From assembly GCF_019649055.1 (NCBI RefSeq), contig NW_026570388.1, forward strand, positions 62,001 to 126,000: a DNA stretch of 64,000 nt. The letters are read 5' to 3'. Under the pieces are notes generated by a model. That model ran no database searches, had not been told where the DNA came from, and worked only from the letters and a program-made list of their open reading frames with translations. The position numbers and the translations under genes were made by a program. Of this stretch, positions 19,898 to 31,849 are shown one piece after another. Source of the DNA: Paramacrobiotus metropolitanus (Eukaryota > Tardigrada > Eutardigrada > Parachela > Macrobiotidae). Every line of letters begins with the position of its first letter. Position 1 is the stretch's first letter.

Positions 19898-21984
19898 CTA
19901 CGATTGCGGGTCCATGCCGTCACTGAGCGCGACCGTTGTCACTCGGTTTAGCTGTTGCACATCCAGACGGGCCACGTCGGACAGCTGCCACTTCCGGTTG
20001 CGGAACGGATTGGAAAGACGCGGATCGGCACTCTGATAATTCAGCAGCACCTACCAATTCAATTTCCTTTCTAACTTTTTCCTAGGTTGGATAAATTTTT
20101 ACTCATAAAATCAAACCCAAAAAATTATAAATCTTTCAATGGCCTGTTAAGATCCTAATGGTGTGTGGTTACTGCAGTACGATACAGGTAATAATGTTTA
20201 CCCAAAATGCACAAAAAAACCCGCTACATATCCGGCTCACACCTTACCCGGATAATTTCCGTTTTGACTTGTTTACGGGGCTTCTTGAGCAGGCAATCGA
20301 CGATCCTTTCCGCTAAATTCGGCAAAGCCGGTGGTTTTTTTAGAATCAAGTTACGCTCAACCAGCTCCCACAGCTGCGTCTCCAGCTCGGCTTCCGGCTG
20401 GGCGTTCAGGGCGTACAGCGCAATAACCGCTAGCACCGCGCCGTCCCCGATGCGGCACTGCTTCCACACGACGCGATCGCACGACGCCCATAACTCCAGC
20501 ATGTCCTTGATGTCGGTTGCGAGAGTGATGTCCGGGTCAACGTCACCGCCGAACTCGCACTGGTAGAAGATCAGCGCCGGGAGGCGGACGGCCTGGCGAA
20601 TGTGGCCGATCAGAACGGTGCAACGCAGACACCGAAAAGATTCCAGATGCGAGATGACCACCGTCCGCGTGCGGCTGGTGACGCATTTCAGCAGACAGGA
20701 CACCACCCAGTGCATCTCCTCGTGCTGCGGACCGTCCGGGAGGTCGGCGGCGCGACCGGACACGCGGACGTCGAGGAAGTAGTCGTCGGTGGTGAGAAGA
20801 TGGTTCCAAAACGAACAGACACGCCGGCAACGGATGCGCCCGATGGAGTCCAGCGACTGGAAGACTTGCACCACTAGTTCAACGTGCAGGGTTCTTAATC
20901 GTCGAATGACACCAGTTTTGCGCTTTTTATTCGGTCGATGAGGTGTCGTCATCTGATGGTCGGCCAGCGGTGGCGGATGGATGGTGTCTAGGGTACTCTT
21001 CGATGCAGTGAACACTTCATGCTGCACAAAACTAAATGTTTTTTAATGCTTAAGTTATAACTATGTGTAACAGCGAATGTTATTCAGCAACAGACATTAC
21101 ACACTTACCTGCCCAGATGGACACTAATTAACATGGTTTAAGTTTTCCACATTGAAAATAAAGCCAAAATCGTTATTTATGGTCTTATGGCACGGATAAA
21201 ATAATTTGCCACGTGATGGTGATTTCATACCGAATTGTGATGATTTCCGCTGATATCGCAATTTTGCTGCAGACCGTCTCACGAAATTAAATAAGTACTA
21301 GACTACTAGCACTCTAGTAGGAAAATTAATACCAGTGTAAATACCACGAACTTGCAATTTGCATACCAGTGCATCAGCATCCAGGGGACTGCCAGTGCGA
21401 CACTGCAAATAGAGCAGTTCCCGACTGAGCACCGTCTTGCACAGAACATCATGCTTGGCATGCAAGTTATGCTGGAAGATCTTGGCGAAAAGTGGGGATC
21501 CTGCGGACCAGTATCCATCTGGCAACGGGCAGCAGCGAATAACGAAGTGCTTCTCCCCAATCCGCCGCTGCGCCAAATCCTCCTCGGACAGTGGCACCCG
21601 CACTTGTTGGCAGAACAGCACTTCTCTGACGGTTCCGCCTGGTAACTGCACCTCCACCAATACCGAATCATCCTGGCAGTAATCTTCCAGAGCGACAATC
21701 GTTCCTGGATACCATATCCAGGCGGCGTCGGGTGCAACGCGCAGAAGTACTTGCGCGGCGTCCCCTGCATGCCAGCGCCATGGGGGTCTGTATTTTAGGT
21801 AGGGGTGGTCGGTCGCGCGGAGGCACTCGAAGATATTCCCGTATGGGATGAACTGCGAGCTGCAGCCGAAATCCACAACCAGACCGCCGTCTATCACGTT
21901 CAGCACGTGGCCGTGCTGCAGCTGGCCGTCGACCAGGACGTCCACGGCGTTCCAGGCACACACGTCGTCTTGGTACACCAACAT
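19898..21984 (-). CDS. FB1: Tudor/Agenet-like plus F-box protein, 514 aa
   Basis: Exon 1 21367-21984, exon 2 20248-21021, exon 3 19898-20050, all phase 0 with GT-AG borders. Exon 1 has two small beta-rich modules: VDVLVDGQLQHGHVLNV..GGLVVDFGC (about 14-50) and VQVLLR-like / WIWYPG...VEVQLPGGTVREVL (about 75-130), which resemble tandem Tudor/Agenet folds. Exon 2 has a basic patch (NKKRKT), then an F-box-like block VQVFQSLDSIGRIRCRRVC that would bind SKP1, and a tail with strand-like repeats (FYQCEF, VVWKQCRI). Exon 3 carries the family ending YQSADPR...R-N-R-K-W....LDV. With FB7 it forms the minus-strand subgroup. It lies head-to-head with FB2, sharing a 0.9-kb intergenic region. Substrates are unknown. 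Confidence 0.8.
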
Positions 21985-22868
21985 TCCGAGGTTCGTTGTT
22001 GTTGGTTTGCTACTTGTAACTTGTTGATGAGAATCTCAGAATTCCGTCGGCTGACAGAAATATCGCCCACGGTGCAAGTTATTTCTTGATCATGCTGCTT
22101 CGTAAATCGCAAACTTTGCTACGAAAAAAAAAATTAAATTAACGCATATTAAATCTTCTGAAGTTCAAAGAAGTACTCACAGGCTCACAGCAAAGTATTT
22201 CCAACTTGCATGTTGCATTGTTGCGCAATAATTGTGATTCACTGCGGCGGTAGACACTAGGCAGGTAAAATCGGAAACCGGACTTGAAGACAGTTATTGC
22301 GGTTGCCGCATTCACCCGCACTGGTGCGGGTGCTAAGTTGGTATTTTTCTTCATCTACCACCAGATCTTCAATCTGGTAGATTTTTCAGTAGCTAGATCT
22401 GAGCTACTGTACTTGCTGTCCTTTTGCTCCCGCAGCAGAATTGCTGCGGGAGCATCTGTAGTGTATTGTGGCCGATAAAGTTTGCAGTTGTTTGTCGAGT
22501 GTTACGCATTTCCGCTTACCACGCAGTGTACAACGCTGCTCACTCAGCAGGATCGATCCCGTTTCGGTCCCCGCCCGTGGATCTCTCCCAGATCTACCAT
22601 AATATTGCCTTGAGCTTCCAGCTGTAACGTTGTTGTTGTCGTTTTCGATAAAATACGAGTACATTCGAACTGTCAAAATATTGCGGAAATCTCTGATTTG
22701 GGACTTCTCCGATGTCATGCAATAGACAACAAGTTAGCAGGTATTCATTATTGCTGGCATTTCTGAGCAGAGCAAACCCTATACCTTTGTGGATGGCTTT
22801 GATTTCGGAGTAATACTAGCATTCAGTCAGAGCAGCCGACCGTACACTGAACTACGATATCAGCAAGA
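21985..22868. promoter_or_regulatory. Head-to-head intergenic region FB1/FB2
   Basis: No gene. Bases 21985-22200 are closely similar to 33056-33290, upstream of the FB1-like remnant, so this divergent region was duplicated. The part near FB2 holds CCTTTGTGGAT (22785-22795), about 75 bp before the FB2 ATG. Variants of this element also lie upstream of FB3, FB4 and FB6. Confidence 0.55.
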
Positions 22869-25149
22869 ATGCTGGAATATCGCGGCTGGTTATTCAACTG
22901 GAACTCCGTGGACGTCCTGATTGACGGCCTGCTCCAGCACGGTGAGATTGTCAACCTGGCGGAGGGCGGTTTGATCATTGATTTCGGGTGCGCAGCGCGG
23001 CGCTCACAGTTCGTCGCATTCGGAACGGTGTTCCGCTGTCAGTCCCAACAGCAATCCTGGCAGAAACTGCAGGGGGAACTGCAGGTGCTCCTCCGCCCGC
23101 GTCTTAACGCGGCCTGGAGCTGGTACCCGGGAAACATTGCCCCCCTGCATGGTTACGACTATGACGAAGCGGCATTCGTGCAAGTGCAGCTGCCGTACGG
23201 CACCGTCGAGGGGCTGGTCGGCAGCAGGTTCGCTCAGTGCTGACGGACGGGGAGTCTAAGGAGCGCCAGCGTGTGAAGCCCAATGAGTTTGTCATCCGCG
23301 CTTGTCCGCTGCCCCTCGCCTACTGGTCGGATGCCACCGCGCAGCTCGGAGAGATGCTGAAAGTGCGAGTGAACAAACGCTACTCGGTGCTGTGCACGGC
23401 GGTGCTCAGCCAGACACTGCTCTATCTCCAGGAACAGTATGGCACTCCATTGACACCGGAGCAGTTGGTACGTAGTACGTACCGCGAGTGGCATAAACTC
23501 AAGGGTTATTCGATGCGCTAAACACGAATCTGTAGTCAGATTGCGAAAACAAATTTACCGAAAAAATTTACGAGAAAAATGGAAAACAGTACAAATATTC
23601 CATAAAAATTAAAAAGAATCTGAAAACTGATATGATATCTGAGTGATATCTTTAACAAAATTCAAAATTTGCACCAATTATTTTTAAAAATTCCAGAAAT
23701 TAAAAACCTAAATGCTGATGTTTTTACAAATATTTAAAAATCCACTGAGTATTTTTCACAAATCCCGAAAATAAAAAAAATCTGAGCAACGATATTTTAA
23801 AAAAAAACATTTCGAATTATTTGCGTTCCTCTTGGCTTTTCAACCCTCCCCCCCCCCCTGCGGGGGACTGAAAGTAAAACAAAAACCAGGGGGAGGATCG
23901 AACGCTTATGTCATCCGTGATAACTGAACGATGATGGTTGTTGCAGCAGGAGGAATGTGATGAAGCTAAGCATGAGCAAATGCGGGACATGTCATTGCCG
24001 CCGCCGGCACAGCAAGCGACAGGCTGCCACGGTGCGCTGCGAACAGGCGGTAAAAAGCGCAAGGCTGCCGGGAAGCCCCGCTGTCTGCCGTTGCCGACTG
24101 AACTGCTCCTTGAGGTCTTCCAGTCGCTGGACTCCATCGAGCGCATTCGCTGCCGGCGTGTCTGCCACGCGTGGAATAGCATCCTCACCACTGCAACCTA
24201 CTTTCCCGACGTCCGCGTCTCTGGCCAGGCCGGTTATTATGAGGATTTCTCCTGGGACGGGACCTACTGGATGCTGGCCTGCTTGTTCAAGTGCATTACC
24301 AGCGCCACCAAGATGGTGGTGATCAGCAATCTGGACCGCAATGGTTTTTGGCACGTGGCGGTTCCCATTAAGCGCGTCTTCAACGAACACCGGCAAATCC
24401 CGCTGGTGGTGTTGTACAAGTGCGAGCTGGACGAAGATTATGAAGGGGTCCCGGATCTAATTGAGCGTTTGGCTTACAAGGTGTGGAACTGCTCGTGTGC
24501 GAGAATGATATGGAGCGGGGGCTGCATTTACTACGACGGGCGGACCGTTGGTGTGGGCCAGCGTATGTTTACTATCCGATCGCGGGCCGACGCTGAGGTG
24601 CAGATGTGGGATCTCCTTGAGAATCTGCAGGCTGCCAAGGAACCGCTCAGTGTGCAAGCTGTGTCCGAATGGATCGCGGACTGCTTGGCCCACCAGCGTT
24701 CCACAGAGATTGGCGAAGTTTTATGGGTACGTCAGCCTAATATTCACTAAGGAAAAAAGCGTTACTTTTATTCCACCTCGACAGTTGTACTCCTGAGTCC
24801 TCCACAACCATCCTTCCCCCACAAACCGTACAAATGTACAGACTATACCACATCAAATATCCATAATCGAACAATGTGCTACTGTTTATTCGTACACGAA
24901 TGGTAGTTTATAGAACGACTACTAAATGTTTGATGTTTGTAGAGGCTGAACGAGTACCAGAGTCCGGATCCGCGCCCGACTTCTCAGTATCGCGGTGTGA
25001 AGTGGACCGTGTCCAACATCGCGGATCTGGATGTCAGCAAGCTGTCCACACTGACCGTGACGGTTTTGAGCGATTCCATCAAACCCGACCCGGTCACAAA
25101 TGCTGTTCAAAGGTGTCCGTGTCGTTTAGTGACGTCGGCGATGTTTTGA
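22869..25149 (+). pseudogene. FB2: F-box family gene with exon-1 frameshift
   Basis: Exon 1 22869-23467, exon 2 23947-24726, exon 3 24943-25149. Compared with its neighbours, exon 1 lacks 4 bases near 23220 (GTCGGC directly followed by AGCAGG, where paralogues have GTCGGCTGGGA). The frame therefore ends early and resumes from 23237. Exon 2 is intact: KKRKAAG basic patch, then LPLPTELLLEVFQSLDSIE F-box, then VVLYKCEL and MIWSGGC strand-like motifs. Exon 3 reads LNEYQSPDPRP..YRGVKWTV. A functional F-box product would need the exon-1 break to be a sequence error or to be bypassed. Intron 1 (479 bp) is AT-rich with a C-run near 23850. Closest relative in the window: FB3. Confidence 0.75.
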
Positions 25150-26322
25150 CTTTTGCTAGTCGCCACATGTTAGAACGCAAGAGCGGTCATTCGTTTTTGT
25201 GAGAGAAACTTGTTTTGACCAGAATTTTATGTGAATTGCAATTGCTAATAAGAAATTTGGTTATGGAGAGCTTACGTGTCTTCTTGTAGCGAAAACATAA
25301 GAGTGAGTTTTGTACATGCACAAATTCCACCGTCAGGAATTCCGCCGGACTTTTGACTTTGGCCGGCAAAGGTCATACAAGGACTGCAAACAACGATATC
25401 CGTTGAATGGGTAGTTTCCGTGTTTTGAATGGTAGTGGATGACTATTCAACGCCATTATCACTCGCAACACCAATTCCGATTGTAACCCAAGGTCTGTAA
25501 ACTGTTTTCCATACCACACTCTGTTTCGCTAGCGGATGACGTACTTTGGAAACATATCTATTGGTCAAAAGTGAAACAGTTGACATGCAAAAAAAATAGA
25601 ATTAGCGATGTTCATAAATTTGCCTCCAAGTTCACTCTTTATACGAACGTAGGTGCTTGTGCAAACCGCCGAAAAACCGAAGATTTTTCGTTCCACGTCG
25701 AAAACAACAACTCTAGACGACCCCAGCCGAACCAGCGTTGCATTCATTTCATCCGTTATATTAATTTTCTGTTTGTATACGGTAAAACAAATTTCCGTCA
25801 GCCAATCTGAGGCTCTCGTTTTGCATGCATGGCCAGTACCGTATACCAATTTCCTGTGTTAGCGTGGTGCTTGCATCGCTGTTGCCCTTTTCCCTACCAA
25901 CCAACGCTCTGGTCGACTTGCACGGCCGGGGGCTTACTCCGGTTTGTCAAGTTTCTCAAAGACGTCGCAGATCCAGGTTCTGCGCGAGCTGCTGAGTAAG
26001 GACGGCGGCTGGGAAGCCTTCGAGATTCCGTGTACGTATCACCGCGACGCCGTCCTGCACAATCTGCAGCGAAAGTATGACGGCACGATCAACTGCAGCA
26101 GACTGGTGGAGTGACGGAAGAGCGCGTGCCAGAGCCGATGTTGCGCTTTTAAGGAGCCTATGAAGGAATACCTGCGTGCACTGGCGGGACGCGGCGTGAC
26201 CACCAAGGAGCAGCACATCCATCTGCGTCTGCGCGTTCAATGAGGGCGATAAGCAGGAAATGAATGACAGCATTAATCAAGCTTAACCGTTTTTCATGCA
26301 GCTTAGCGTGTTCTTTTCTATA
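25150..26322. other. Intergenic, with an orphan coding-like fragment
   Basis: Mostly no feature. Between about 25960 and 26260 two short plus-strand stretches look like codon-biased protein (QVLRELLSKDGGWEAF... and MKEYLRALAGRGVTTKE), in different frames and with stops. They may be remains of an unrelated gene. I recognise no family. Confidence 0.35.
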
Positions 26323-26628
26323 CAAGGCAAACGCCATCTCTTTCCCCTCCCTGTGGTACCGTTTATCTCTTTCCCCCGCTGCATCGCTGCCGTGTGTGAG
26401 CGCACACGTGACACATTTCATTCAGCTATTTCACATGTAAACCGGTTTTGCGGCTGCGGCAGATTACGCAACTGATCCTGGGCACAGATAAGAGCGCTGT
26501 GCCGCCTGTGAAAAGGCTGAATCAAAGCGTCACGTGTGCGCTCACACACGGCAGCGATGCAGCAGGGGAAAGAGATAAACGGTACTAAAGGGTGGGGAAA
26601 GAGATGGCGTTTGCCTTGTACTTCAAAT
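26323..26628. mobile_element. MITE with 115-bp inverted repeats and TA target site
   Basis: 306-bp element beginning CAAGGCAAACGCCATCTC and ending with its complement, flanked by TA on both sides (26321-26322, 26629-26630). The arms (about 26323-26437 and 26515-26628) match almost fully. The structure fits a Tc1/mariner-type non-autonomous element. Confidence 0.85.
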
Positions 26629-26630
26629 GA

Positions 26631-26758
26631 TTTCAACGTACTGCGCCGTGGTGCAGTGGTACTGCCTACGCGGATCTAACGACGTAGCCGTGGTTCGATT
26701 CCCCCATCGGTGCATTTTTCGGCCGTTTCTCGGTTTCCCTCGGATTGCGCCCTGCTGA
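26631..26758 (+). mobile_element. tRNA-derived SINE, copy A
   Basis: The tRNA-like head at 26643-26714 contains an A box (TGGTGCAGTGGTA) and a B box (GGTTCGATTCC). The anticodon stem CTACG/CGTAG encloses an oversized 12-base loop, so it is not a normal tRNA. The tail (CGGCCGTTTCTCGG ... CCCTGCTGA) and the 5' lead TTCAAATGATTTCA match copy B at 45622-45754. Confidence 0.8.
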
Positions 26759-26854
26759 TAAGTGAAAGGAGTACTCGCAGTCGCAGCAAAGTGCATTTTG
26801 CTTGTTGGCAGTTGTTGCACGATATACAGCAATTTACAGATTTTTGTTACAACT

Positions 26855-27330
26855 TTAAGGGGGGCAGCACGTCAATTCGCCGACCTACAACTCGCTGCCC
26901 GACAATTTGCTGACCGACATGTTGCTGATTTACGCAGCTCGCTGACCGACAACTTGTTGACCGACAATTTGCTTTTCGGCTGAGTTGTTGACCGACGTTA
27001 TGTTGAAACATTTTTGCTGATCGACCACTTGCTGTCAAGTTCGGGACGTTGGTTTTGAGTTTTCTTAACTTTTTGTTGTTTATTCTAGGTTTCATGGGTT
27101 TCTCAGGGTTCTTAGGTTTCTTAGGTATCTTAGGTTTCTTAGGTTTCTCCAGTCAGCAAATTGACGGCAGCAAGTTGTCGGTGTTCACAAAAAGTCGTTC
27201 AGCGAAATTTTGTTCAACGATTTGTCGTTTCAACAAACTGTCGGGTCATCATTTCGTCGGTCAGCAAAATGTCGTCAGCAAGTTGTCGGTCAGCAGGATA
27301 GTCGTCAGCGAGTTGTCGGTGTCCCACTTT
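26855..27330. repeat. Inverted arrays of a GCTGACCGACAA minisatellite
   Basis: The left arm (26855-27030) has degenerate units like GCTGACCGACAATTT. The right arm (27148-27330) has the complement (GTCGGTCAGC, AAGTTGTCGG). Between them lies a TTTCTTAGG-type tract (27060-27145). The whole could fold back. I saw no gene in it. Confidence 0.7.
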
Positions 27331-27333
27331 AAT

Positions 27334-27962
27334 GGGACCACTAGCAGTAGAAAGCTGGTTGGGAAAACGGGAATGGTTTGAAAAGTTTCTTTCTTTATGA
27401 TGTGATATACATCGTTTTGTGTGTTTTTTTTCTAGAAAGCTTGCATACCGAAACATACTGATAGAAAACTTCAAAATGTTCAAATTAAACGCAAAAAAAA
27501 TACTTTTCAAAAAGTGTTTTTCGCATTTACATGGAGTGCATTCCGTTGGACAACATTGAAGTCTCGGTATTTGTGACGTAGTGGCATGGCAACAGTGGTT
27601 GCCATTGTGGCTGTTAGATCATAGATGTGCTGCGATATTTAGTCTGCGTTTGAGCAGCTCCCTGGCTGCTAATAAATATGCGCCAGGTCGTGACAGTATT
27701 ATTGTAAGCTTTCTAGAAGAAAACACAGCGATGTGTATCACATCATAAACTAAGAAACTTTCTCATTCAGCTTTTTAGTTTCCAAGTTTTTTCTGTGTTT
27801 GATAAATACCTCGGTCTAGACACAGGCCAGAGAGGATCGCGTCACACCATTGTGTACCAAAATCCTCTCTGCGTTCAGTCAAAATTGTGAAAGCATGTAT
27901 CTGGCTATCGTTTTCAAACCATTCCCGTTTTCCTAAACCCGCATTCTACTGCTAGGGATCCC
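27334..27962. mobile_element. 629-bp fold-back element
   Basis: The ends match in inverted orientation (GGGACCACTAGCAGTAGAA versus GGGATCCCTAGCAGTAGAA). The match continues through AAAACGGGAATGGTTTGAAAA and an inner 60-bp pair containing TATGATGTGATA and CTAGAAAGCTT. The centre (about 27450-27700) is unique and has no gene. No clear target duplication was found. Confidence 0.75.
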
Positions 27963-28441
27963 CTAAAACTGGCAAAATCAGGAAGCCCAACTTGAGCAGG
28001 TAGCCGTAGCACGGGGCGGCAGCCGTAGTAACAGACTGCAGTATTGGATTCCTGTTGCTGTGACGTTGTGTTGTGGTTTTCAACAAATCTGAACTGTCAA
28101 AAGAATTAAATTTTGTTATATCTGTGGTTTAGGAGTTCTCCAGTCTCGTCCAATTCGTAATTATCATTGTTAATAATTATTATTGCTTGCATTTGTGGGC
28201 AGATCAAACCTTTGTGGATTTGGTTTTAAGGGAAGTGGCCCGGTACATGGTACCAAATTCGTGTACATGCACAAAAACTACACTTTCGCGCACTCCCAAA
28301 CACATTTTTGTTTCGGTTTATGACATTCTATAGCCAGAAGGTTTGTATACACTGGTGTGGAAACCGCTTGTGCGCGCAACATCCGGTTCGGGAGTTATGG
28401 CTGTTAGAAAATTCCAAAAAGTTTAAATGCATTCAGGTGTA
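27963..28441 (+). promoter_or_regulatory. Stranded FB upstream region
   Basis: Contains the family's upstream blocks: TTGAGCAGGTAGCCGTAGCAC near 27990, AACTGTCAAAAGAATT near 28090 and AAACCTTTGTGGATTTGG near 28206. The start of exon 1 that should follow is missing; an element and a hairpin stand in its place. So this is the promoter of FB3 cut off from its ATG. Confidence 0.55.
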
Positions 28442-28694
28442 CCAAAAGTCTCATTATGGGCCGATCTCCCTCAAATTTTGCACGTAAATGCGCATGTCCA
28501 TGAAGATCGTTTTTACACCGATCCAGACTTCCATGATTTTTTTCAATTTTTAAAACGAATTTTAAAATTTTTGAAATTCATTTTAAAATTTGAAAAACAT
28601 GCTAGAACAGTGGATCGGTGTAAAAACATTCTTCGTGGTTATGTGCATTTACGTGCAAAATTCGAGGGAGATCGGCCCATAATGAGACTTTTGG
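28442..28694. mobile_element. 253-bp TA-flanked MITE
   Basis: Begins CCAAAAGTCTCATTATGGGC and ends with its complement. TA dinucleotides flank it at 28440-28441 and 28695-28696. The arms are about 85 bp and the centre is AT-rich, with a run of imperfect AATTTTAAAATT palindromes. It sits where FB3 should have its first exon. Confidence 0.85.
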
Positions 28695-28695
28695 T

Positions 28696-28740
28696 ACGGA
28701 CGGCGGAACACCGCCTACGGAGCGGTGTTCCGCCGTCCGT
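28696..28740. repeat. Perfect 19-bp-arm hairpin at the FB3 break
   Basis: ACGGACGGCGGAACACCGC, a 7-base loop CTACGGA, then the exact complement of the first arm. The right arm is FB3 exon-1 sequence (GCGGTGTTCCGC is shared with paralogues). The left arm is therefore an inverted copy of it, created at the breakpoint. Confidence 0.85.
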
Positions 28741-29254
28741 ATGAACAGAAATCCTGGCAGAAACTACAGGGGAAACTGCAGGTGCTCTTACGCCCGCGTC
28801 CGAACGCGCCCTGGAGCTGGTATCCGGGGAAGTTGGTCCCTCTCAAGGATTTCTATTTTGAGGATGCGGCCTTCGTGCAAGTGCAGCTGCCGTATGGCAC
28901 CGTCGAGGAGCTGGTCCGCTGGGAGCAGGTACGCTCCGGCTCAGTGATGACGGACGGAAAGTTTAAGGAGCGCCAGCGTGTGAAGCCCAATGAGTTTGTC
29001 ATCCGCGCTTGTCCACTGCCTGTCGGGTACTGGTCGGAGGCGAGCCCGCAGCTCGTAGATATCCTGAAAGTTCGAATGAACAAACAGTACTCGATACTGT
29101 GCACGGCGGTGCTGAGCCAAACACTGCTGTATCTCCAGGAGCAATATGACACTTCACTGACAGCGGAACAGCTGGTAGGTACTGCAGAGGGCATAAATTC
29201 ATAGATATGGCCGACTTCTGTACTCCTTAAATTTTTCGAGGCATGTTTTTTTGC

Positions 29255-29875
29255 TTGTACCCGGCCACAGTATCCTGCCGTATTGACGGTATCCTCTACG
29301 TATCCCTCATGTATCCTTATAATTTTTTGACGTCTGTTCGACAGTTGCCGTATCCCTCCGTATCTACAGTATCCTCTATGTATCCTGCTGAATGCAGGTT
29401 AAAGGATCATCAGCAACTGTAGTATCCCAACGTATCTTATCATTATCATATTATTATTATTATCGAACCAACAGTAGCCAAACACACTATAGGGAGACTT
29501 TTAAGGCTGTTGGAATTTATTTTTGGTGTTTTGAAAATTTTATACTTTTTTTTTGGTTTTTTGAAATAAAAGTTACTCATCTCACATCTGGGAATCGAAC
29601 TCAGGCTATATCTGTACAGTTCAAAAGCCGAACGTGCTACCACCAGGCTATGAGCAGATTAACATAATATATAATTATTATTATCGAACCAACAGTGTCC
29701 GTCGAGTATCCAGATAACACTTACCGGTACATTATTTTGGGATGCACAAAAGGATACTGCAGAGATACGGTGGGATACTACTGTAACTAAAACAAAGTAG
29801 AAATTTGTGGAATACATAAAGGATACGCAGAGGATACTGTGGAATACGGTGGGATACTGTGGATACAAGTCATAC
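29255..29875. repeat. GTATCC-rich fold-back element in FB3 intron 1
   Basis: The left side (29265-29430) has many GTATCC units (GTATCCTCTACGTATCC and the like). The right side (29700-29870) has the complementary GGATAC units. The middle holds a SINE. This looks like a non-autonomous element with short subterminal repeats in opposite orientation. Ends not determined. Confidence 0.65.
29453..29696 (-). mobile_element. tRNA-derived SINE with 23-bp target duplication
   Basis: The direct repeat at 29453-29475 and 29674-29696 (ending TCGAACCAACAGT) flanks a 198-bp insert. On the minus strand the insert begins near 29660 with a tRNA-like head: an A box like TAGCCTGGTGGTAGCACG and a B box GAGTTCGATTCCC. 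An A/T-rich tail follows. It inserted into the fold-back element. Confidence 0.8.
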
Positions 29876-31849
29876 AACCAGGCCCGTCTTTAGCTTTGTG
29901 GGAGGGGGGGGGGCGCACCTTTGTTCTCCAAAAAGATCAATGGCGCCAGTTGCGCCCGTTCCAAATTCGCCTTTTTTTAACATGTACGGTCCGACGCCAG
30001 TTGCGCCAATTGTTTTCGGAAAGAGGGGGGGGGGAGTTTAGCTAACAGACAGGAACGGGGATTACTCACTTCTCTTATGTTATTCATAAGTATTGACGGG
30101 TGTGCGTTGTTTCAGCAAGACGAATGCGATAAAGCGAAACAAGAGCTGACGAGCGGCGGCTCGTTATCGACACAGCAACGGCCAATCGGTGTGCTGCAAA
30201 CAGGCGGTGAAACGCGCAAAACTGCCGGGAAGCCCCACTGTCTGCCGTTGCCGACTGAACTGCTCCTTGAGGTCTTCCAGTCGTTGGACTCCATCGAGCG
30301 CATCCGCTGTCGGCGGGTCTGTCACGTGTGGAACAGCATCCTCACCACGAAAGCTTACTTTCCCGATGTCCGCGTCTTTGGCCAGGCAGGTTATTATGAG
30401 GATTTCTCGTGGGACGGGACCTACTGGATGCTGGCCTGCTTGTTCAAGTGCCTGACCAACGCCACCAAGATGGTGGTGATCAGCGATCTGGACCGAGGCG
30501 GATTCCTGCACGTGCCGACGCCTATTAAGCGCGTCTTCAACGAACGCCGGCAGATCCCGCTCGTGGTGATGTACGAGTGCGAGCTGGACGAAGAATGTGA
30601 GGGCGTGCCGTATCTAATTGGCTGTTTGGCTCGCAAGGTCTGGGAGTGTTCGTGTGCGAGAATGATATGGAGCGGGGGCTGCATTTACTACGACAGGCGG
30701 ACCGTTCTTGTGGAGCAGCATACATTTACTGTCCGATCGCGGGCCGACGCTGAGGTGCAGATGTGGGATCTCTTTGAGAACCTGCAGGCTGCTGAGAAAT
30801 CATTTGATGTAAAGGCTTTGGCGGAATGGATCGCGGACTGCTTGGTCCACCAGCGTTCTAGAGAGATTGACAACGTTTTATGGGTAGGAGCCTAGTTGCT
30901 TCTCAATGTTGCAGTTGATAAACCCTGAAGCAGTACGTCAGCCAATGTAAATATTTGGCTGCTGATCTATTGGGTTGGCGATCAGCCTTAACCATGGTCC
31001 ACGATGTTGGGCTGTTGGGATGAAAGGTTGGCACGACCGGCAACGGTGTGGTGGTGTGACGTAAGAACATAACAACGGAAGGTCACGGCATGTTTACTGT
31101 CAAGGGAATGAAGACAAGGGGCAAGGTTATAAGCAAGGGTTTGAGCAAGAGGCACCAATTGATGCAAGCTGTAGCAAGCTGAGTACAAGACTGAATTCTA
31201 GAAATTTATGAGGAGAACTAGCCGGTAAAGGACTGAAATTCATAGCCCGTTGGAATGATGCATCATAACTGGGTGGTCTTATCGGTGTTATAAATACTAC
31301 CGCTACAATATGTAAACAGCAACAAAAGATAGTGCAGCAATGTATAGACTACAGAGGTCTATTTAGATTGGAGTATCGATAAGTAGAGTTTAACAGAACC
31401 ACAACCAAATTAGTTCTGCCTTCCTTTCATTCCCACTTGCATGGCCATCGGACAGAAACACTTAAGCATTAGAATTTATTACACCGTATAGGCATAAATG
31501 TCGTCACGCAAAGTAATGTGATCATAAGGATACTGCTCATTCCTGTACAATCAAAAGCATTCTGCAGCCCATTGTCGAAAAAGCGTGCATGCATTAGTCG
31601 TAACATAGTGCCGAGCACACTAAACGATCGGGGAATGTCGGATTATTCTAGAGACTGAACGAGTACCAGAGTCCGGATCCGCGCCCGACCTCTCAGTATC
31701 GCGGTGTGAAATGGACCGTGTCTAACATCTCGGATCTGGATGTCAAAAAGCTGTCCATGCTGACTGTGGCGTTTTTGAGCGAGTGCATTAAACCCAATCG
31801 GATAGTAGCTGATAAATGCGAACTGACAGCAGCTCCATCCAGTAGGTAA

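Larger units (their letters stand above)
28722..31849 (+). pseudogene. FB3: F-box family gene lacking the start of exon 1
   Basis: Exon 1 survives only from the FRRPYEQ stretch (about 28722) to 29174. The first 55 or so codons, including the ATG and the first Tudor-like module, are missing. No in-frame ATG precedes the remaining frame. Exon 2 (30116-30883) is intact with the LPLPTELLLEVFQSLDSIE F-box and is very similar to FB2. Exon 3 is 31652-31849. Intron 1 holds a GTATCC fold-back element with a SINE inside, plus G-runs near 29900 and 30030 and two GCGCCAGTTGCGCC copies. Intron 2 is 768 bp without other features. It is non-functional unless a new upstream start is used. Confidence 0.7.

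Noticed and set aside
26643-26714. A functional tRNA gene
   Set aside because: 12-base anticodon loop, an acceptor mismatch and a second tailed copy elsewhere indicate a SINE.
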